From NCBI RefSeq assembly GCF_001005295.1, contig NZ_LBMK01000002.1, forward strand, positions 2,132,726 through 2,184,079: DNA of 51,354 nucleotides, written 5' to 3'. The notes under the pieces were generated by a model, which had not been told where the DNA came from, ran no database searches, and worked only from the letters and a program-made list of their open reading frames with translations. Positions 40,442-49,787 of this stretch are shown piece after piece (positions within the stretch are counted from its first letter, which is position 1; each line of letters starts with the position of its first letter). Both the position numbers and the translations under genes were made by a program. This DNA comes from Streptomyces yangpuensis (GTDB lineage: Bacteria; Actinomycetota; Actinomycetes; Streptomycetales; Streptomycetaceae).

Positions 40442-40935
40442 CCCTGCGCGCCCTGACCCTCCACGACGCCCCCGCCCTCACCCGCATCTACAGCGGAGCC
40501 TCGGTCCGCTACACCACCGGCCGCGGGCTCATCCTCGACCAGGCCCAGGAGAAGATCCGCAGCGCCCTTGCCCGGGCGGTCCAGACGCCGACGGCGCAGT
40601 GGAGCTGGGGCATCCTCGCCGCCGACGAGATGATCGGCCTCATCGCCCTGCGCCGCCGCTTGCCCGTCATGGGGCCCATCAGCTACATCCTGCGCGAGGA
40701 CACCCGGGGCCGCGGCTAGGCCACCGACGCCGCCCAGCAGGTCGTCGCCTTCGCCTTCACCACCGTCGGCCTGGACCGGGGGGGAAGCCATGCACCACCC
40801 CGACAACCCGGCCTCCGGCCGCGTCCTGGCCAAGGCCGGCTTCACCCGCACCGGCACCACCTACCAGACCGCCGCCGACGGGGCCGCCGTGCCGTACACG
40901 TGCTACGCCTTGCAGGCTCCCGTGCCCCATCGGGG
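40435..40935 (+). pseudogene. GNAT N-acetyltransferase pseudogene
   Basis: MVTLRALTLHDAPALTRIYS begins a GNAT protein. After DTRGRG a TAG at 40717-40719 replaces the Tyr codon expected in GYATDAA. A second lesion is one extra G in a 7-G run (about 40778-40784), after which the frame of MHHPDNPASGRVLAKAGF continues the family. It overlaps the kinase fragment by 7 nt, a remnant of an old operon. Confidence 0.8.
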
Positions 40936-41020
40936 AGTGGGCAGTCTGGGGGATCAACGCAGCCGCCGACGCCTGGGCCCGGATTCGTCAATCCTTCCCA
41001 GCCGGCCCTCTACGCTGCCG

Positions 41021-41275
41021 TCATGACGCTGAACGCCGACGAGTATGAGCTCCTTCGCCTGATCGCCCAGTCCCCGACGTGGACGCGCCGTGCCGTCGGG
41101 CCGGACCGGTCCTGATGGACTTGAGCTTCCAGTCCGGCGGAGGGGGCCGGCGGGCCGCCTCAACAGCCTGCTCCGCCTCCAGCCCGCTGATCGCCCGCTC
41201 CGCCAGCTTCTGCTGCCAGTCCAGCCACGCCCGTACAGCCCGCCAGCTCTTCAGCCGGGCCTTCAGCTCGCTCAC
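41021..41275 (-). pseudogene. DUF6233-like protein, truncated
   Basis: GTG 41275. SELKARLKSWRAVRAWLDWQ, then QKLAERAISGLEAEQAVEAA and RRPPPPDWKL match the helical N-terminal half of DUF6233 proteins. The following Cys/His-containing half is absent; the frame continues with unrelated sequence. A plus-strand frame on the same DNA (41024-41116, MTLNADEYELLRLIAQSPTW) also looks like the start of a gene, so two fragments seem to meet here. Confidence 0.5.
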
Positions 41276-41449
41276 TAGGACCGCGTCCCGGGGTCGGTGA
41301 CGACGAACTCCTCGCCACTCCATCGCACGCTCAGCTCGCGCACCCCGTCCGGCCCGCTCTCGGCCGCGCGGAACAGCTCGATGTGCCCCGCCGTGCCCCA
41401 GCCGCGCTCCGCCGAGCGAGAAGCGCAGCTTGATCAGCGCCAGTCGGCC
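41276..41449 (-). pseudogene. Fragment of a small protein upstream of DUF6233
   Basis: On the minus strand GHIELFRAAESGPDGVREL followed by SVRWSGEEFVVTDPGTRS ends at a TAG that touches the DUF6233 GTG. It has good coding bias but a broken N-terminus. Confidence 0.4.
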
Positions 41450-42289
41450 TCAGCGGAACGCGGCGACGTTCCGGGCGGCCCAGTCGGCGAAGGGGCGCGG
41501 GGCGCGGCCGACGACCTCTTGGACGTCCGGGCTGACGCGGAGTTCGGCCGGGCTCGGGGAACCGAGAATGTCCAGGGTGTCGTCGGCGAGTTCCGCCGGC
41601 ATGCTCTGAGTCATGGCGGTCTTGGCTTCGTCCCGGGTGAGTTCATGGAACCTCACCGACGAGCCCAGCGCGGCGGCGATGGCCTGCGTCTGCTGGCGCG
41701 GAGTGATCACCTCGGGGCCGGTCAGCTCGTAGACACCGCCGCTGTGCCGGTCGTCCAGCAGGCAGGCCGCCGCGACCGCGGCGATGTCCGCCGGGTCGAT
41801 GATCGGCACACCGGTGTCGCCGAAGGGCGCGGCGACGGTCCGTCGCGTACGGACGGCGTCGGCCCACCACAGAGCGTTGGAGGCGAAGCCGCCCGGCCGT
41901 AGAACGGTCCACTCCAGCCCGGACTCGCGCAGCGTGTCCTCCAGCGCCCGCATCGCAATCCGCGTCGGCCCGAAGGGCCTGGTCACCACGCCCAGCGTGG
42001 AGAGCAGGACGACCTTGCGGACCCCGCTGTCCGCGGCTTCGCCGATGATGTCGGCGGGGCTGGCCCCAGTGGCGTGCAGGTCGCCGGACAGCAGCAGGAA
42101 CAGGGCCTTCGTCCCGGCCAGCGCGGGCCTGAGGCCGGCAGGGTCGGCCAGGTCGGCCACCACGTGGCGGGCCCCGTCCGGCACGGCCGCCGCATGCCGT
42201 GACACGGCAGTCACCTGCTGGCCCCTTTCAACCAGCTCCTGTGTCAACGGCCGGCCGATGTTTCCGGTAGCCCCGGTGACCACGATCAT
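41450..42289 (-). CDS. NmrA-like NAD(P)-binding protein (SDR atypical)
   Basis: 279 aa. Rossmann motif MIVVTGATGNIGRPLTQELV at the very start, KALFLLLSGDLHATGA, VVLLSTLGVVTR, WTVLRPGGFASNALWW and a C-terminal part VYELTGPEVITPRQQTQAI. These are NmrA/azoreductase-like oxidoreductases or redox sensors. ATG 42289 has GGAG upstream. It is divergent from the HxlR regulator, the common arrangement where the regulator controls the reductase. Confidence 0.88.
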   Translation of the reverse strand: MIVVTGATGNIGRPLTQELVERGQQVTAVSRHAAAVPDGARHVVADLADPAGLRPALAGTKALFLLLSGDLHATGASPADIIGEAADSGVRKVVLLSTLGVVTRPFGPTRIAMRALEDTLRESGLEWTVLRPGGFASNALWWADAVRTRRTVAAPFGDTGVPIIDPADIAAVAAACLLDDRHSGGVYELTGPEVITPRQQTQAIAAALGSSVRFHELTRDEAKTAMTQSMPAELADDTLDILGSPSPAELRVSPDVQEVVGRAPRPFADWAARNVAAFR

Positions 42290-42347
42290 GAGCAACTCCT
42301 CGTCAGATGTCTTCGTTGGCCTCACGCTAGAAGCAGGGCTAACTTCT

Positions 42348-42361
42348 GGTAAGGACATACC
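42348..42361. promoter_or_regulatory. Putative HxlR operator
   Basis: GGTAAGGACATACC, an inverted repeat with 4-bp arms, followed by another GGTA half-site at 42366-42369, between the divergent NmrA and HxlR genes. Confidence 0.45.
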
Positions 42362-42379
42362 TTCAGGTAAGTTCATGAC

Positions 42380-42751
42380 ATGACGGGAAGCGTGCAGCGC
42401 AGACAGCCCGAGGTGGGCAAGCGGTATGACGTGTTTCACACCGACTGCCCCGCGCGGGACGTCGTCGACCACGTGACCAGCCGGTGGGGCGTCTGGGTGC
42501 TGATCTCCTTGCGGAGTCATAACCTCCGGTTCTACGAGTTGCGCGACAGCATTCAAGGCATCAGCGAGAAGATGCTGGCCCAGACCCTGCGCGCGCTGGT
42601 CCAAGACGGCCTGGTCTGGCGGGAGGTCGAGCCGACGACGCCGCCCCAGGTCACCTACGGGCTGACCGATTTCGGGCAGGAGATCGGCGAACCGCTCACA
42701 GATTTGTTCGACCGGATCACACAACGGCTGCCGCCGCCCAACTCGGAATAG
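42380..42751 (+). CDS. HxlR-family transcriptional regulator
   Basis: 123 aa. CPARDVVDHVTSRWGVWVLI, then RFYELRDSIQGISEKMLAQT, LRALVQDGLVWREVEPTTPP and VTYGLTDFGQEI are the winged helix of HxlR; the Cys near the N-terminus (DCPARDV) is the residue that senses electrophiles in relatives. It likely represses the divergent NmrA-like gene until oxidised or alkylated. Confidence 0.9.
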   Translation: MTGSVQRRQPEVGKRYDVFHTDCPARDVVDHVTSRWGVWVLISLRSHNLRFYELRDSIQGISEKMLAQTLRALVQDGLVWREVEPTTPPQVTYGLTDFGQEIGEPLTDLFDRITQRLPPPNSE

Positions 42752-43039
42752 TGCGGCAGTACTCCGGAAGCCGATTCTCGGGACAAGGCCCACCACCGCT
42801 CCCGCAGGTTCGCGCGGCTGAAGCCTGCCCATCGAGCGCAGGACATGCGAACGAGAGCCGCTCCGAAGGTCACGCGACCTTCCGCCCCAGGAGAGCCAGA
42901 AGCTGCTGCTGAGGCGTGGCCTGCGCCGAAGCGGTCAGAGCGGGTGCGTACATTCCGGTAGCGGCGAATTGCTCGGCCATGGGAGCAACGGCCCCGCGTG
43001 CTCGTCTTCGAGAGCAGCACCGGCGAAGGGGCGGGATCC

Positions 43040-43390
43040 ATGGACGTGTTCTGCGGGATCGACTGGGCGGAGGGACACCACGACGTAGCGCTCATCGACG
43101 GCATCGGCAAGCTGCTGGCCAAGTGCCGCATCGGCGACGACCTGGACGGCTACCGCCTGCTGCTGGACCTCCTGGCCGAGCACGGGGACACCCCCGAGGC
43201 GCCGATCCCGGTGGCGATCGAGACCGGCCGCGGCCTGCTCGTCGCCACGCTGCGGCAGGGCCCCCGCAAGATCTGCGCGGTCAACCCGATGGCTGCCTCC
43301 CGTTACCGCGACCGGCACGGAGTCAGCCGCAAGAAGTCCGACCCGGGCGACGCCCTGGTCCTCGCCAACATCATCCGCACCGACGCGCAT
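43040..43390 (+). pseudogene. IS110-family transposase, N-terminal fragment
   Basis: MDVFCGIDWAEGHHDVALID, then IETGRGLLVATL, AVNPMAASRYRDRHGVSRKK and SDPGDALVLANIIRTDAH are the DEDD domain of IS110 transposases with its Asp/Glu residues. The family sequence stops after DAH at about 43390, where unrelated DNA begins in another frame. The serine-containing C-terminal domain is missing. Confidence 0.85.
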
Positions 43391-43601
43391 CTTCAAGAGC
43401 ATCCATCAGCTCCTGGAGTCGAACGCAGACGTGCAGACCTTCGTGATCGACTCCAAGATCCCGAAGGGCGAGATGGAGACGCAGCTCGCCCGTCTTCAGG
43501 AGAAGCACGACACCAAAGGTGTGCAGTTCGTCATCCGCACGCCAGACGGAGTCATATTCGTCCCTCGGGACGGTAAGTTCATGCCGGAGGTGGCACCGTG
43601 A
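43391..43601 (+). pseudogene. C-terminal remnant of a polymorphic toxin-like protein
   Basis: The frame IFKSIHQLLESNADVQTFVI, DSKIPKGEMETQLARLQEKH, then GVQFVIRTPDGVIFVPRDGK ends at TGA 43599-43601. It has good codon bias but no start; its 5' part was replaced by IS110. The stop overlaps the next start by 4 nt, as in toxin-immunity pairs. The toxin class is not established. Confidence 0.5.
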
Positions 43602-44566
43602 TCGCCAGTACGCCAGTGGCCCGATGGACGTGGGGCGACTTCGTCGAGGGTGTGGACCCGCTGGTCCGGTGCCTCGGAGACCTGATGGCGGCTCGGTCCG
43701 TGCTGGCCTCGTACCGGCTCGCGCTCGGCGAGCCGACCTTCCGTCTCGCCATCTCCGAGGCCGGCACACAGGCCGGCATGCTGTTCCAGAGCGAGCTCTC
43801 CGCCGCCGGATCCGCTGAGGAGCTGGCAGGCGCGATCAGGTCTGCCATGCGCCCCGGTCCCATCGGGTCGGTGGATGCCCGGTGCACCGTGGCCGACTCG
43901 CTGTCCACCGGTGCGCAGGAGATCCGGACGGAAGGCGTGTTCGACCTGGCCGCCTTTGTGGACACCGGCTTCGCCACAGTGGATCTGATCACCTACTCCG
44001 ATACCTGGATGCCGTACGACCTCCGAGGCCGGGCCCAGTCCGCCGTGTACGAGGCGAACGCGCCCCGCCTCGCGTCCGTGCTCGAGGAGCTCACCGAGGT
44101 CCTGGGATCCGACATGGACCCCGAGGACCCCACCTACTTCGGCACGCCGACCGCGACGGGTGTCGTTCCCCATGTCGACCCGGACGGAACTCCGTCCGAC
44201 TCCTGGTCCCGGTTCGAGATCCCCCGGCGGTACGAGGAGTTCACCCACGCCCCCGGCTTCGGGCACATCGGATACCTACGCTCGGTGCCGGGCGAGGTCC
44301 GCTACGTGCCGGTGACCGACGACCGCGGGGTGCTCGGATACCTCTGGGCCTGCGAGTCCGAGCCCGCCGCGAGCTTCGAGCCCCGTGACCTCGATGACGA
44401 CGAGCGGTACCGGACCGCGCTCACGTGGCTGGACCGCCTGCGCTCCGCATCCGATCGGGGACTGTCACCCTGCCAGGCCCTGACGGAGCTGACGGGACGA
44501 TCACTGAGCGACACCGAGGGGCCCGTGGGCCTGGCGGAGCTGCGTGCACGGGCGGAAGACGTCTGA
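43598..44566 (+). CDS. Putative immunity protein coupled to toxin remnant
   Basis: 322 aa from GTG 43598. No family recognised. The protein looks complete and soluble: a helical start (VEGVDPLVRCLGDLMAARSV), a middle rich in acidic residues (EELTEVLGSDMDPEDPTYFG), then VRYVPVTDDRGVLGYLWACE. GTGA overlap with the toxin remnant and its location suggest an immunity role. Confidence 0.6.
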   Translation: MIASTPVARWTWGDFVEGVDPLVRCLGDLMAARSVLASYRLALGEPTFRLAISEAGTQAGMLFQSELSAAGSAEELAGAIRSAMRPGPIGSVDARCTVADSLSTGAQEIRTEGVFDLAAFVDTGFATVDLITYSDTWMPYDLRGRAQSAVYEANAPRLASVLEELTEVLGSDMDPEDPTYFGTPTATGVVPHVDPDGTPSDSWSRFEIPRRYEEFTHAPGFGHIGYLRSVPGEVRYVPVTDDRGVLGYLWACESEPAASFEPRDLDDDERYRTALTWLDRLRSASDRGLSPCQALTELTGRSLSDTEGPVGLAELRARAEDV

Positions 44567-44870
44567 CCGTTTCCACCCCCACACACACCGCTGTGGACCA
44601 TCAAAGCGGTGCGTCTGTCCCCGCGGCCAAGGACGTCGCGGCCGGGGAGGACCGTTCCCGTGTCGTGGTCTTCCTCGCCCGCGGCGGCGGACGGCCCGGA
44701 CGGCCGTCCCCGACAAGGCCTCGCTGCACGAGAATTTCGACGGGCTGGAGGAGATGCAGGTGGCCCTCCGCCACGCCTACCGGCTGCCGGACCCCGCCGA
44801 CGAGGCCTTCAAGGAGGCCCGCCTCGCTCTGGGGGTGCCCCTGCATCCGGTCTCCTACGCGCAGTGATCC
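44567..44870 (+). pseudogene. Frameshifted gene remnant
   Basis: SVPAAKDVAAGEDRSRVVVF is readable in one frame and, after about 44700, DKASLHENFDGLEEMQVALR, HAYRLPDPADEAFKEARLAL and GVPLHPVSYAQ in another, ending at TGA 44865-44867. The second part looks like a real C-terminus. Family unknown. Confidence 0.4.
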
Positions 44871-44919
44871 AGAGGAGTAGGACCCGCTCGCACGGCCGGC
44901 GCTCCCCGGCGCCGGTCGG

Positions 44920-44950
44920 AGGCCGTGGGTTCGAATCCCGCCACGTTGCC
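44920..44950 (+). other. tRNA 3'-end remnant (T-arm), possible att site
   Basis: GTGGG-TTCGAAT-CCCGC (44925-44941) is a perfect T-arm with the invariant TTCGAAT loop, followed by a few acceptor-like bases. No matching 5' half was found upstream. Such 3' ends are left where integrative elements insert into tRNA genes. Confidence 0.45.
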
Positions 44951-45200
44951 CTTGGCCGGAGCGGGCCCAGGCCCTGGCCACCTGTATGTGTTCCGTCCCC
45001 CCCCGTCGGGCTGACCTGGGCGCGGCCGCGCGTGGCGGCATCGGGTGGCCAGGGCAAAAGATCGACCTCATGCTCGGCATCCTCACCGAAGCCGACACTG
45101 GCAGCTTCGCGAGGAAGCAGTAGCCGACCGAGCAGCACAGCCAGCAGCTGTGGTTTCAGTTGACGAGTGTGAGCACATGAGTTGGCGACCTTGCGATCGC
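44951..45200. other. Intergenic stretch
   Basis: No gene supported; short, unlikely frames only. Confidence 0.3.
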
Positions 45201-45842
45201 TCAGACGTGCATGTCTGGGGTGCCGCGTACGGCATACGCCGGCAGGCGGGATTCCTTGAGGTACGTCGGGGAGAGCGAGAGGCCGAACCGCTGCTCGATG
45301 ATGCCGAGGGTGCGCCGATAGGTATCCGTGTAGGGCTCACCTTCGGGAGCGATGAGCGTTTTCCCGTCGGGCTGCAGCACGCACCCACTAACGAGGTCGG
45401 GAAGCAGCAGGTCAGGCTCCCGACCCCATCGCCACACTTCCTCGCCCAGCCCGAAGCCACACAGTTCCACGCCGTCCCGAGCGTAGAAGACTGTTGCCGG
45501 CGGGTGCTCTTGCATCGGCACGTAGTGGACGGCTTCGACGCCCCTCCGGGAGATCTCCGCCAAACGCTCCCCGCCGGTCGAGTCCCCGTACTCCAGAGCG
45601 AATGCCCAACCCTCCTGCACTCCGACGCGTATGACACCGTCGCCTTCCTCGCCTGGTCGGTACCACTCACCTAGGTCCCAGGCCTCGGCGTCGGTGATCG
45701 GCTCGGTCGCGCCGTCCCGGTCGCCTCCCATGCGCACCGCCAGTTCCTGCGCGGATATCCCCCGTACGAACACCACGCTGGACATCCAGTGCTCCAGATC
45801 GACCAGCCAGCGAATCCCGTCGTGCATGTCTTCGCCCTCCAC
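45201..45842 (-). CDS. DUF6461 family protein
   Basis: 213 aa. WMSSVVFVRGISAQELAVRM, then VGVQEGWAFALEYGDSTGGE, EISRRGVEAVHYVPM and VELCGFGLGEEVWRWGREPD match the DUF6461 layout. These proteins are abundant in Streptomyces, often near toxin loci; function unknown. The start may be the ATG six codons on (MHDGIRW). GC content is a little lower than average. Confidence 0.75.
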   Translation of the reverse strand: MEGEDMHDGIRWLVDLEHWMSSVVFVRGISAQELAVRMGGDRDGATEPITDAEAWDLGEWYRPGEEGDGVIRVGVQEGWAFALEYGDSTGGERLAEISRRGVEAVHYVPMQEHPPATVFYARDGVELCGFGLGEEVWRWGREPDLLLPDLVSGCVLQPDGKTLIAPEGEPYTDTYRRTLGIIEQRFGLSLSPTYLKESRLPAYAVRGTPDMHV

Positions 45843-46010
45843 CCATAAGACAGTGGGTGCACCCTATGCCGCACCACCGACAAGGCGATCCCGTCGCGCA
45901 GCGCCAAGGAGCACGCCGTCGGTCAGGAACCGCTGGGGCAGCCGCTGTCCCCGCTCAACTGCCGCTCCGGCGGCGGCCGGTTGGGGGCGGGGACGTATTC
46001 TCGCTGGTTG

Positions 46011-46844
46011 TGACGGTGCGAAGACGACTGTGGGATGCGGCGGCCTGGATGGCATGGGCGAGAGGTGCTGCGGCCCCGTGGCACGGAGCTGCTCTCGACG
46101 AAGCCGATCGCCTCGCATGGGAGGGTTCGTTCGAGGCGGCGGAGGCACGGGCGCGTCGCGGCTTGTGAGGGTGTGCGGCGCGATCGGCGGCCTGTCGTTG
46201 TCTGGGAGGGCCGGTACTACGCCGTTCTGGGGGCGTTTCTCCACGGGCGGCGATCGGCGGTGCTGCCTGAACTTGAAGGCCTGATCGCCGGACTGGAGCA
46301 GTTGGCCGGCGCGGACCGGCGGCTGCTGGTGCAGGCCCGGATGATCCGCGCGTGGGTGCTGATCGACGAGGGACGGCCTGCCGAGGCGGAGGTCGAGGCC
46401 GAGGCCGCTCTGCGGACGCTGACGCGGATCACCCACCTGAACAATGACTGGGAGCTGGAAGTGGGGGCTCTGGTCTGCCTGGGGGACGTCCTTTGCGCAC
46501 TGGGCCGGCACGAGGAGGCGGAGGTGATCGTCCGCGGGCATCGGCTGCGGGCCGAAGGACACGCGGCGACCGGCCTGCATTTTCTGTTGCTGCACAGCCT
46601 CTCGGGCCAGGGGCGTCATGAGGAGGCGCTGGCTGAGTCCGGCAAACACTGTCCCACGGTGAGTCCCTACGACGCCGGGGCGTACGAGCTCGCCAGGGCC
46701 GTCGCCCTGCACGGCCTGGGCCGCCACGACGAGGCGAGGGACGAGGCGCAGCGTGCACTGACCGCGAGCGAACGCCACCTCCACCCGAGCCACCCCCGGG
46801 TCGGCGAGATCCGAGTGCTGCTCGCGCTCATAGCCCCCGCCTGA
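46011..46844 (+). pseudogene. TPR-repeat protein with apparent frameshift
   Basis: GTG 46011 opens VTVRRRLWDAAAWMAWARGA up to EAAEARARRGL, then a stop. The family continues in the next frame (ACEGVRRDRRPVVVWEGRYY, then AVLGAFLHGRR) to 46844, with helical repeats such as AGLEQLAGADRRLLVQARMI and LHGLGRHDEARDEAQRALTA. A single-base shift near 46150-46170 explains both. Either a pseudogene or a base error. Confidence 0.65.
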
Positions 46845-47216
46845 CACGACGGGGTCTTCCAGATCCTGATGTCCACCTGCCGGGCCTGCGGGCGCCGGCG
46901 GCGGATCCCTCGGCGCCCGCAGGCATGGGTTCGGCTGTGTGACGTCGATGCCGGTTCGGTGCACGGAATCGGGCCGTGCGGTGCAGAACACCTCGCGTAC
47001 GGTGCAGGCATGCTCTCGCCAACACCTCTCGCGACGGCCGCCACCGACATGCCCGGCACCGGTTTCTGCTTCCCTGCGGGAGAGTGATGGGCCGGGCCTC
47101 GCGCCGCCGGGCCGAACGCCTTGGCATGGACGGACGGCCGGTGGTCGGCGTCATGGAATGGGACGGCAGCGTCAGCCGGCCCGACCGTGTGGGTGCAGAC
47201 CGTACCCATGGCTTCG
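46845..47216. other. Intergenic stretch between convergent genes
   Basis: About 370 bp without a convincing gene or terminator. Confidence 0.3.
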
Positions 47217-48110
47217 TCAGCCGGACTCGGACTGCTGGTAGAGACGTTGCGCGAAGGCGCCGAGCGCTGTTCCGTAGCTTGCGTTCCCGTCACCGCTGAT
47301 GTTCACCGCGACGACGGTTCCCTCCGCTGCGGTGTCGCCCGAGAGGTAGGGGCCGCCGCTCGAGCCCATCCCCATCAGGCAGGGGACGCGCAACAGTGTC
47401 TTGCCGGACGCCCATGTGGTGACACCCGAGCAGTGCAGGACCCGGTCGGTGTACGGGTAGCCGAAGAAGTGAGCCGACCGGCCCGGTTCCGCAAGGAACG
47501 AGATGGGCTGGGCACCGGTCACCTCCGATATGTTCCGCCCGTCGCGGCCGGGGTTCATCTCCAGCATCGCGACGTCCAGGCCGTCCTTCTGCCAGTTCTC
47601 GGCCATCCTCACCCGGCGCACGGTGAAGCCACCGTGCGGTCCCGTCCCGTTCTGATAGCCCGGAACGAAGTAGAGGCCGTTGTCCCAGGTGGCCGCCCTC
47701 GCCGGAGCTCCTTCGACCGACGTCCTGACGCAGTGCGCCGCAGTGATCACGGTGCGGACGCCGACGACGGTCGCGGTGCAGGCACCGGAGTTGCCGTCCG
47801 CGCCCGCGGCGTACAACCGGCCGACCGTGCGGGCAATCGAGCCACCAGCAGTCCAGGCGGGCTGGACCAGGTCATCTGTGGCGTCGTTGCGGGCCACGGC
47901 TGCCATGCCGCCCCCCGTCCAGTGGTCCTCAGCGGCGATGCGTTCGCTCCCAGCACTGGCGTCGTCGTGCACCACAATGCGCGTTTCAACGGACGCCGGG
48001 CCGTTACGTCCTGCCGTCATGACCGCGTCACAGCCTGTGGCTCCCCACAGGACGAGAACGGCCGCGCCTGCGACTGCCCATCTGCCACGCGCGTCTCTCA
48101 TGTCCCCCAC
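47217..48110 (-). CDS. Lipoprotein trypsin/V8-like serine protease
   Basis: 297 aa. The N-terminus has a lipobox (LVLWGATGC), so it should be anchored outside the membrane through that Cys. The protease domain carries ITAAHC (His), LDVAMLEM (Asp) and GMGSSGGP (Ser), the order of glutamyl endopeptidase/trypsin-like enzymes. Cys pairs flank the His and Ser. Substrate unknown. Confidence 0.85.
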   Translation of the reverse strand: MGDMRDARGRWAVAGAAVLVLWGATGCDAVMTAGRNGPASVETRIVVHDDASAGSERIAAEDHWTGGGMAAVARNDATDDLVQPAWTAGGSIARTVGRLYAAGADGNSGACTATVVGVRTVITAAHCVRTSVEGAPARAATWDNGLYFVPGYQNGTGPHGGFTVRRVRMAENWQKDGLDVAMLEMNPGRDGRNISEVTGAQPISFLAEPGRSAHFFGYPYTDRVLHCSGVTTWASGKTLLRVPCLMGMGSSGGPYLSGDTAAEGTVVAVNISGDGNASYGTALGAFAQRLYQQSESG

Positions 48111-48227
48111 ACCCTCAATCCCGGTCCTGGTTCATTTCCGGGCCTTTGAGGCTGTGCCCTTCCCGGTCGTGGTTCACCGTCCGTACGAGGTCAAACCCTC
48201 GCGGGAGCTTACGACAGAGCCGACGCT

Positions 48228-48590
48228 GTGGGGCCGCCGGCCCGGTGTGCCGCCTGCGCCAGGTGCTGGCCCACAGCCCCAAGGTGTCGAAGCGGCCGCC
48301 TGCTGAAACGATCGTCCTCGGCGGGGGTGCCCTACGGCGGCAGACTGGGCCGGTATGCCACGGAGGACCCGGACCGCTACGCGGTCCTGGAGCCCGGCCG
48401 CCAGTATGTGATCGCGGTCCAGTCCGGATCGACCACGGGTTCCGCGGGAAGTGAGGCGTGGGCCTGGTACGCCGAGCCAGCCGAACGGGGCCTTGCGGGG
48501 GAGCGGGAACCCTGGCAGAAAGCGATCGCCACTCCTGCCGAGGCAGCCGCCGGCAGCGCGTGCGAGGACATCAACGTACCGGCGGGCTGA
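48228..48590 (+). CDS. Hypothetical protein, start uncertain
   Basis: 120 aa. Coding bias is good from about residue 34 (VPYGGRLGRYATEDPDRYAV, LEPGRQYVIAVQSGSTTGSA) to CEDINVPAG; the first 30 residues look like read-through. No family recognised. It may be the C-terminal remnant of a larger gene. Confidence 0.4.
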   Translation: MGPPARCAACARCWPTAPRCRSGRLLKRSSSAGVPYGGRLGRYATEDPDRYAVLEPGRQYVIAVQSGSTTGSAGSEAWAWYAEPAERGLAGEREPWQKAIATPAEAAAGSACEDINVPAG

Positions 48591-48842
48591 CAGGGCACCC
48601 GCCGCCCTTCGGACGGACTGCTCCCGGCCCCCGTGGCGCTGTCGACCGCGGGCAGGCCCGGCTGCCGTCACACGTCGCCGGTACCGCCCCGGTCGACAGC
48701 ATCCAGCTGCTCCGCACCGCGCGGTGGACAGCACGACCGGGCCTCGGCCGTGTAGTTCAGGGGCAGCTCGCAGTGGTGGGAGCCGCAGCACGAGCAGATG
48801 AATCCGTGATCGGTGGGCCCTGAAGGGGAGGGCAGAGGGCGG
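48591..48842. other. Intergenic stretch
   Basis: No gene recognised. The region lies between the ends of two convergent frames. Confidence 0.3.
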
Positions 48843-49787
48843 CTACGACAATCCGACGGTGGGGAGGGACCGACGCACGGGATGGCCGTCGGCGCCTTGG
48901 GTCAGCCAGGAACCGTCGCCCAGGGGCTCCCCCTCGTACGGGTTGCTCACGCCGAGGAGCGCGCCGGTGCGCACATCGACAAGGTGGTGGCGGAACCACT
49001 CCTCCTCGTCCTCGCGTTCACCGCCCAGGGTGACGACGGCCGTGTCCGGGGTCAGGTAGCCACCGCTCCATTCCACGTACGTGTCGTCCGGGTCGTACCC
49101 GAAGGCATCGACGGGCAGGGTGAACTGCACGTCCCCGCTGGGGTGGTCGTGGAAGGCGACGTCGCCCTGATCGTGGTCGACGCTCATGAACTGCCGCCCA
49201 CCCGGAGCCAGGTCGATCAGACAGCGGTCCGGCCACGGGTACATCACGAACCGCGGCGCGCCGTCGGCGCCGATCACACCCCTGAGGACGACGGCCCCGT
49301 CCTGGCCCTCACCGATGGTGAGGTACACACTGCCGTCGACCGGGTGCGTGTGGTGGACACTGCCGTGTCCGGCAGTCTCCACCTCCCGCCGGGCGAGCAC
49401 CTCTCCGCTGTCGGTGTCGTACACGACCCACTGGTCCGCGACCCCGCGCTGTGCCATCACGTCCGGCCGGTAGACCCACACGGTGCGGCCATCGGGGGAC
49501 AGCGAACAGCCGGGCCGATGGCCGTGACGCACGTCGGAGTGCGGTGCGAAGGCAGACACCCACATCGGGTCGCCGGAGCGCGTGAGGCAGACGACCTCGT
49601 TCAGCGTGGTGTACACGACCCGCTCCAGATCGGCCCGGACCACGGACTCCTCGACCGCGTCGCCGACGCGCGGCCGGAACACCACGGCGGGCTCCAGCGG
49701 TCCGAAGACCTCGGGGTCCACCGCGTAGGCAAGGATCAGCCCGTTGCGGTGTCGCGCGATGACCTTCCAAAGCCGCCCGGAGTCCAT
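48843..49787 (-). CDS. Hypothetical beta-propeller-like protein
   Basis: 314 aa, no signal peptide. Repeated beta-rich segments (VVYTTLNEVVCLTRSGDPMW, then GCSLSPDGRTVWVYRP, QWVVYDTDSGEVLARREVE, APGGRQFMSVDHDQGDVAFH) suggest a WD/YVTN-like propeller of five to seven blades. Function unknown. No linked gene. Confidence 0.65.
   Translation of the reverse strand: MDSGRLWKVIARHRNGLILAYAVDPEVFGPLEPAVVFRPRVGDAVEESVVRADLERVVYTTLNEVVCLTRSGDPMWVSAFAPHSDVRHGHRPGCSLSPDGRTVWVYRPDVMAQRGVADQWVVYDTDSGEVLARREVETAGHGSVHHTHPVDGSVYLTIGEGQDGAVVLRGVIGADGAPRFVMYPWPDRCLIDLAPGGRQFMSVDHDQGDVAFHDHPSGDVQFTLPVDAFGYDPDDTYVEWSGGYLTPDTAVVTLGGEREDEEEWFRHHLVDVRTGALLGVSNPYEGEPLGDGSWLTQGADGHPVRRSLPTVGLS

Noticed and set aside
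44880..44960. Complete tRNA gene
   Set aside because: Only the T-arm and part of the acceptor can be drawn; no anticodon arm or D-arm fits upstream.
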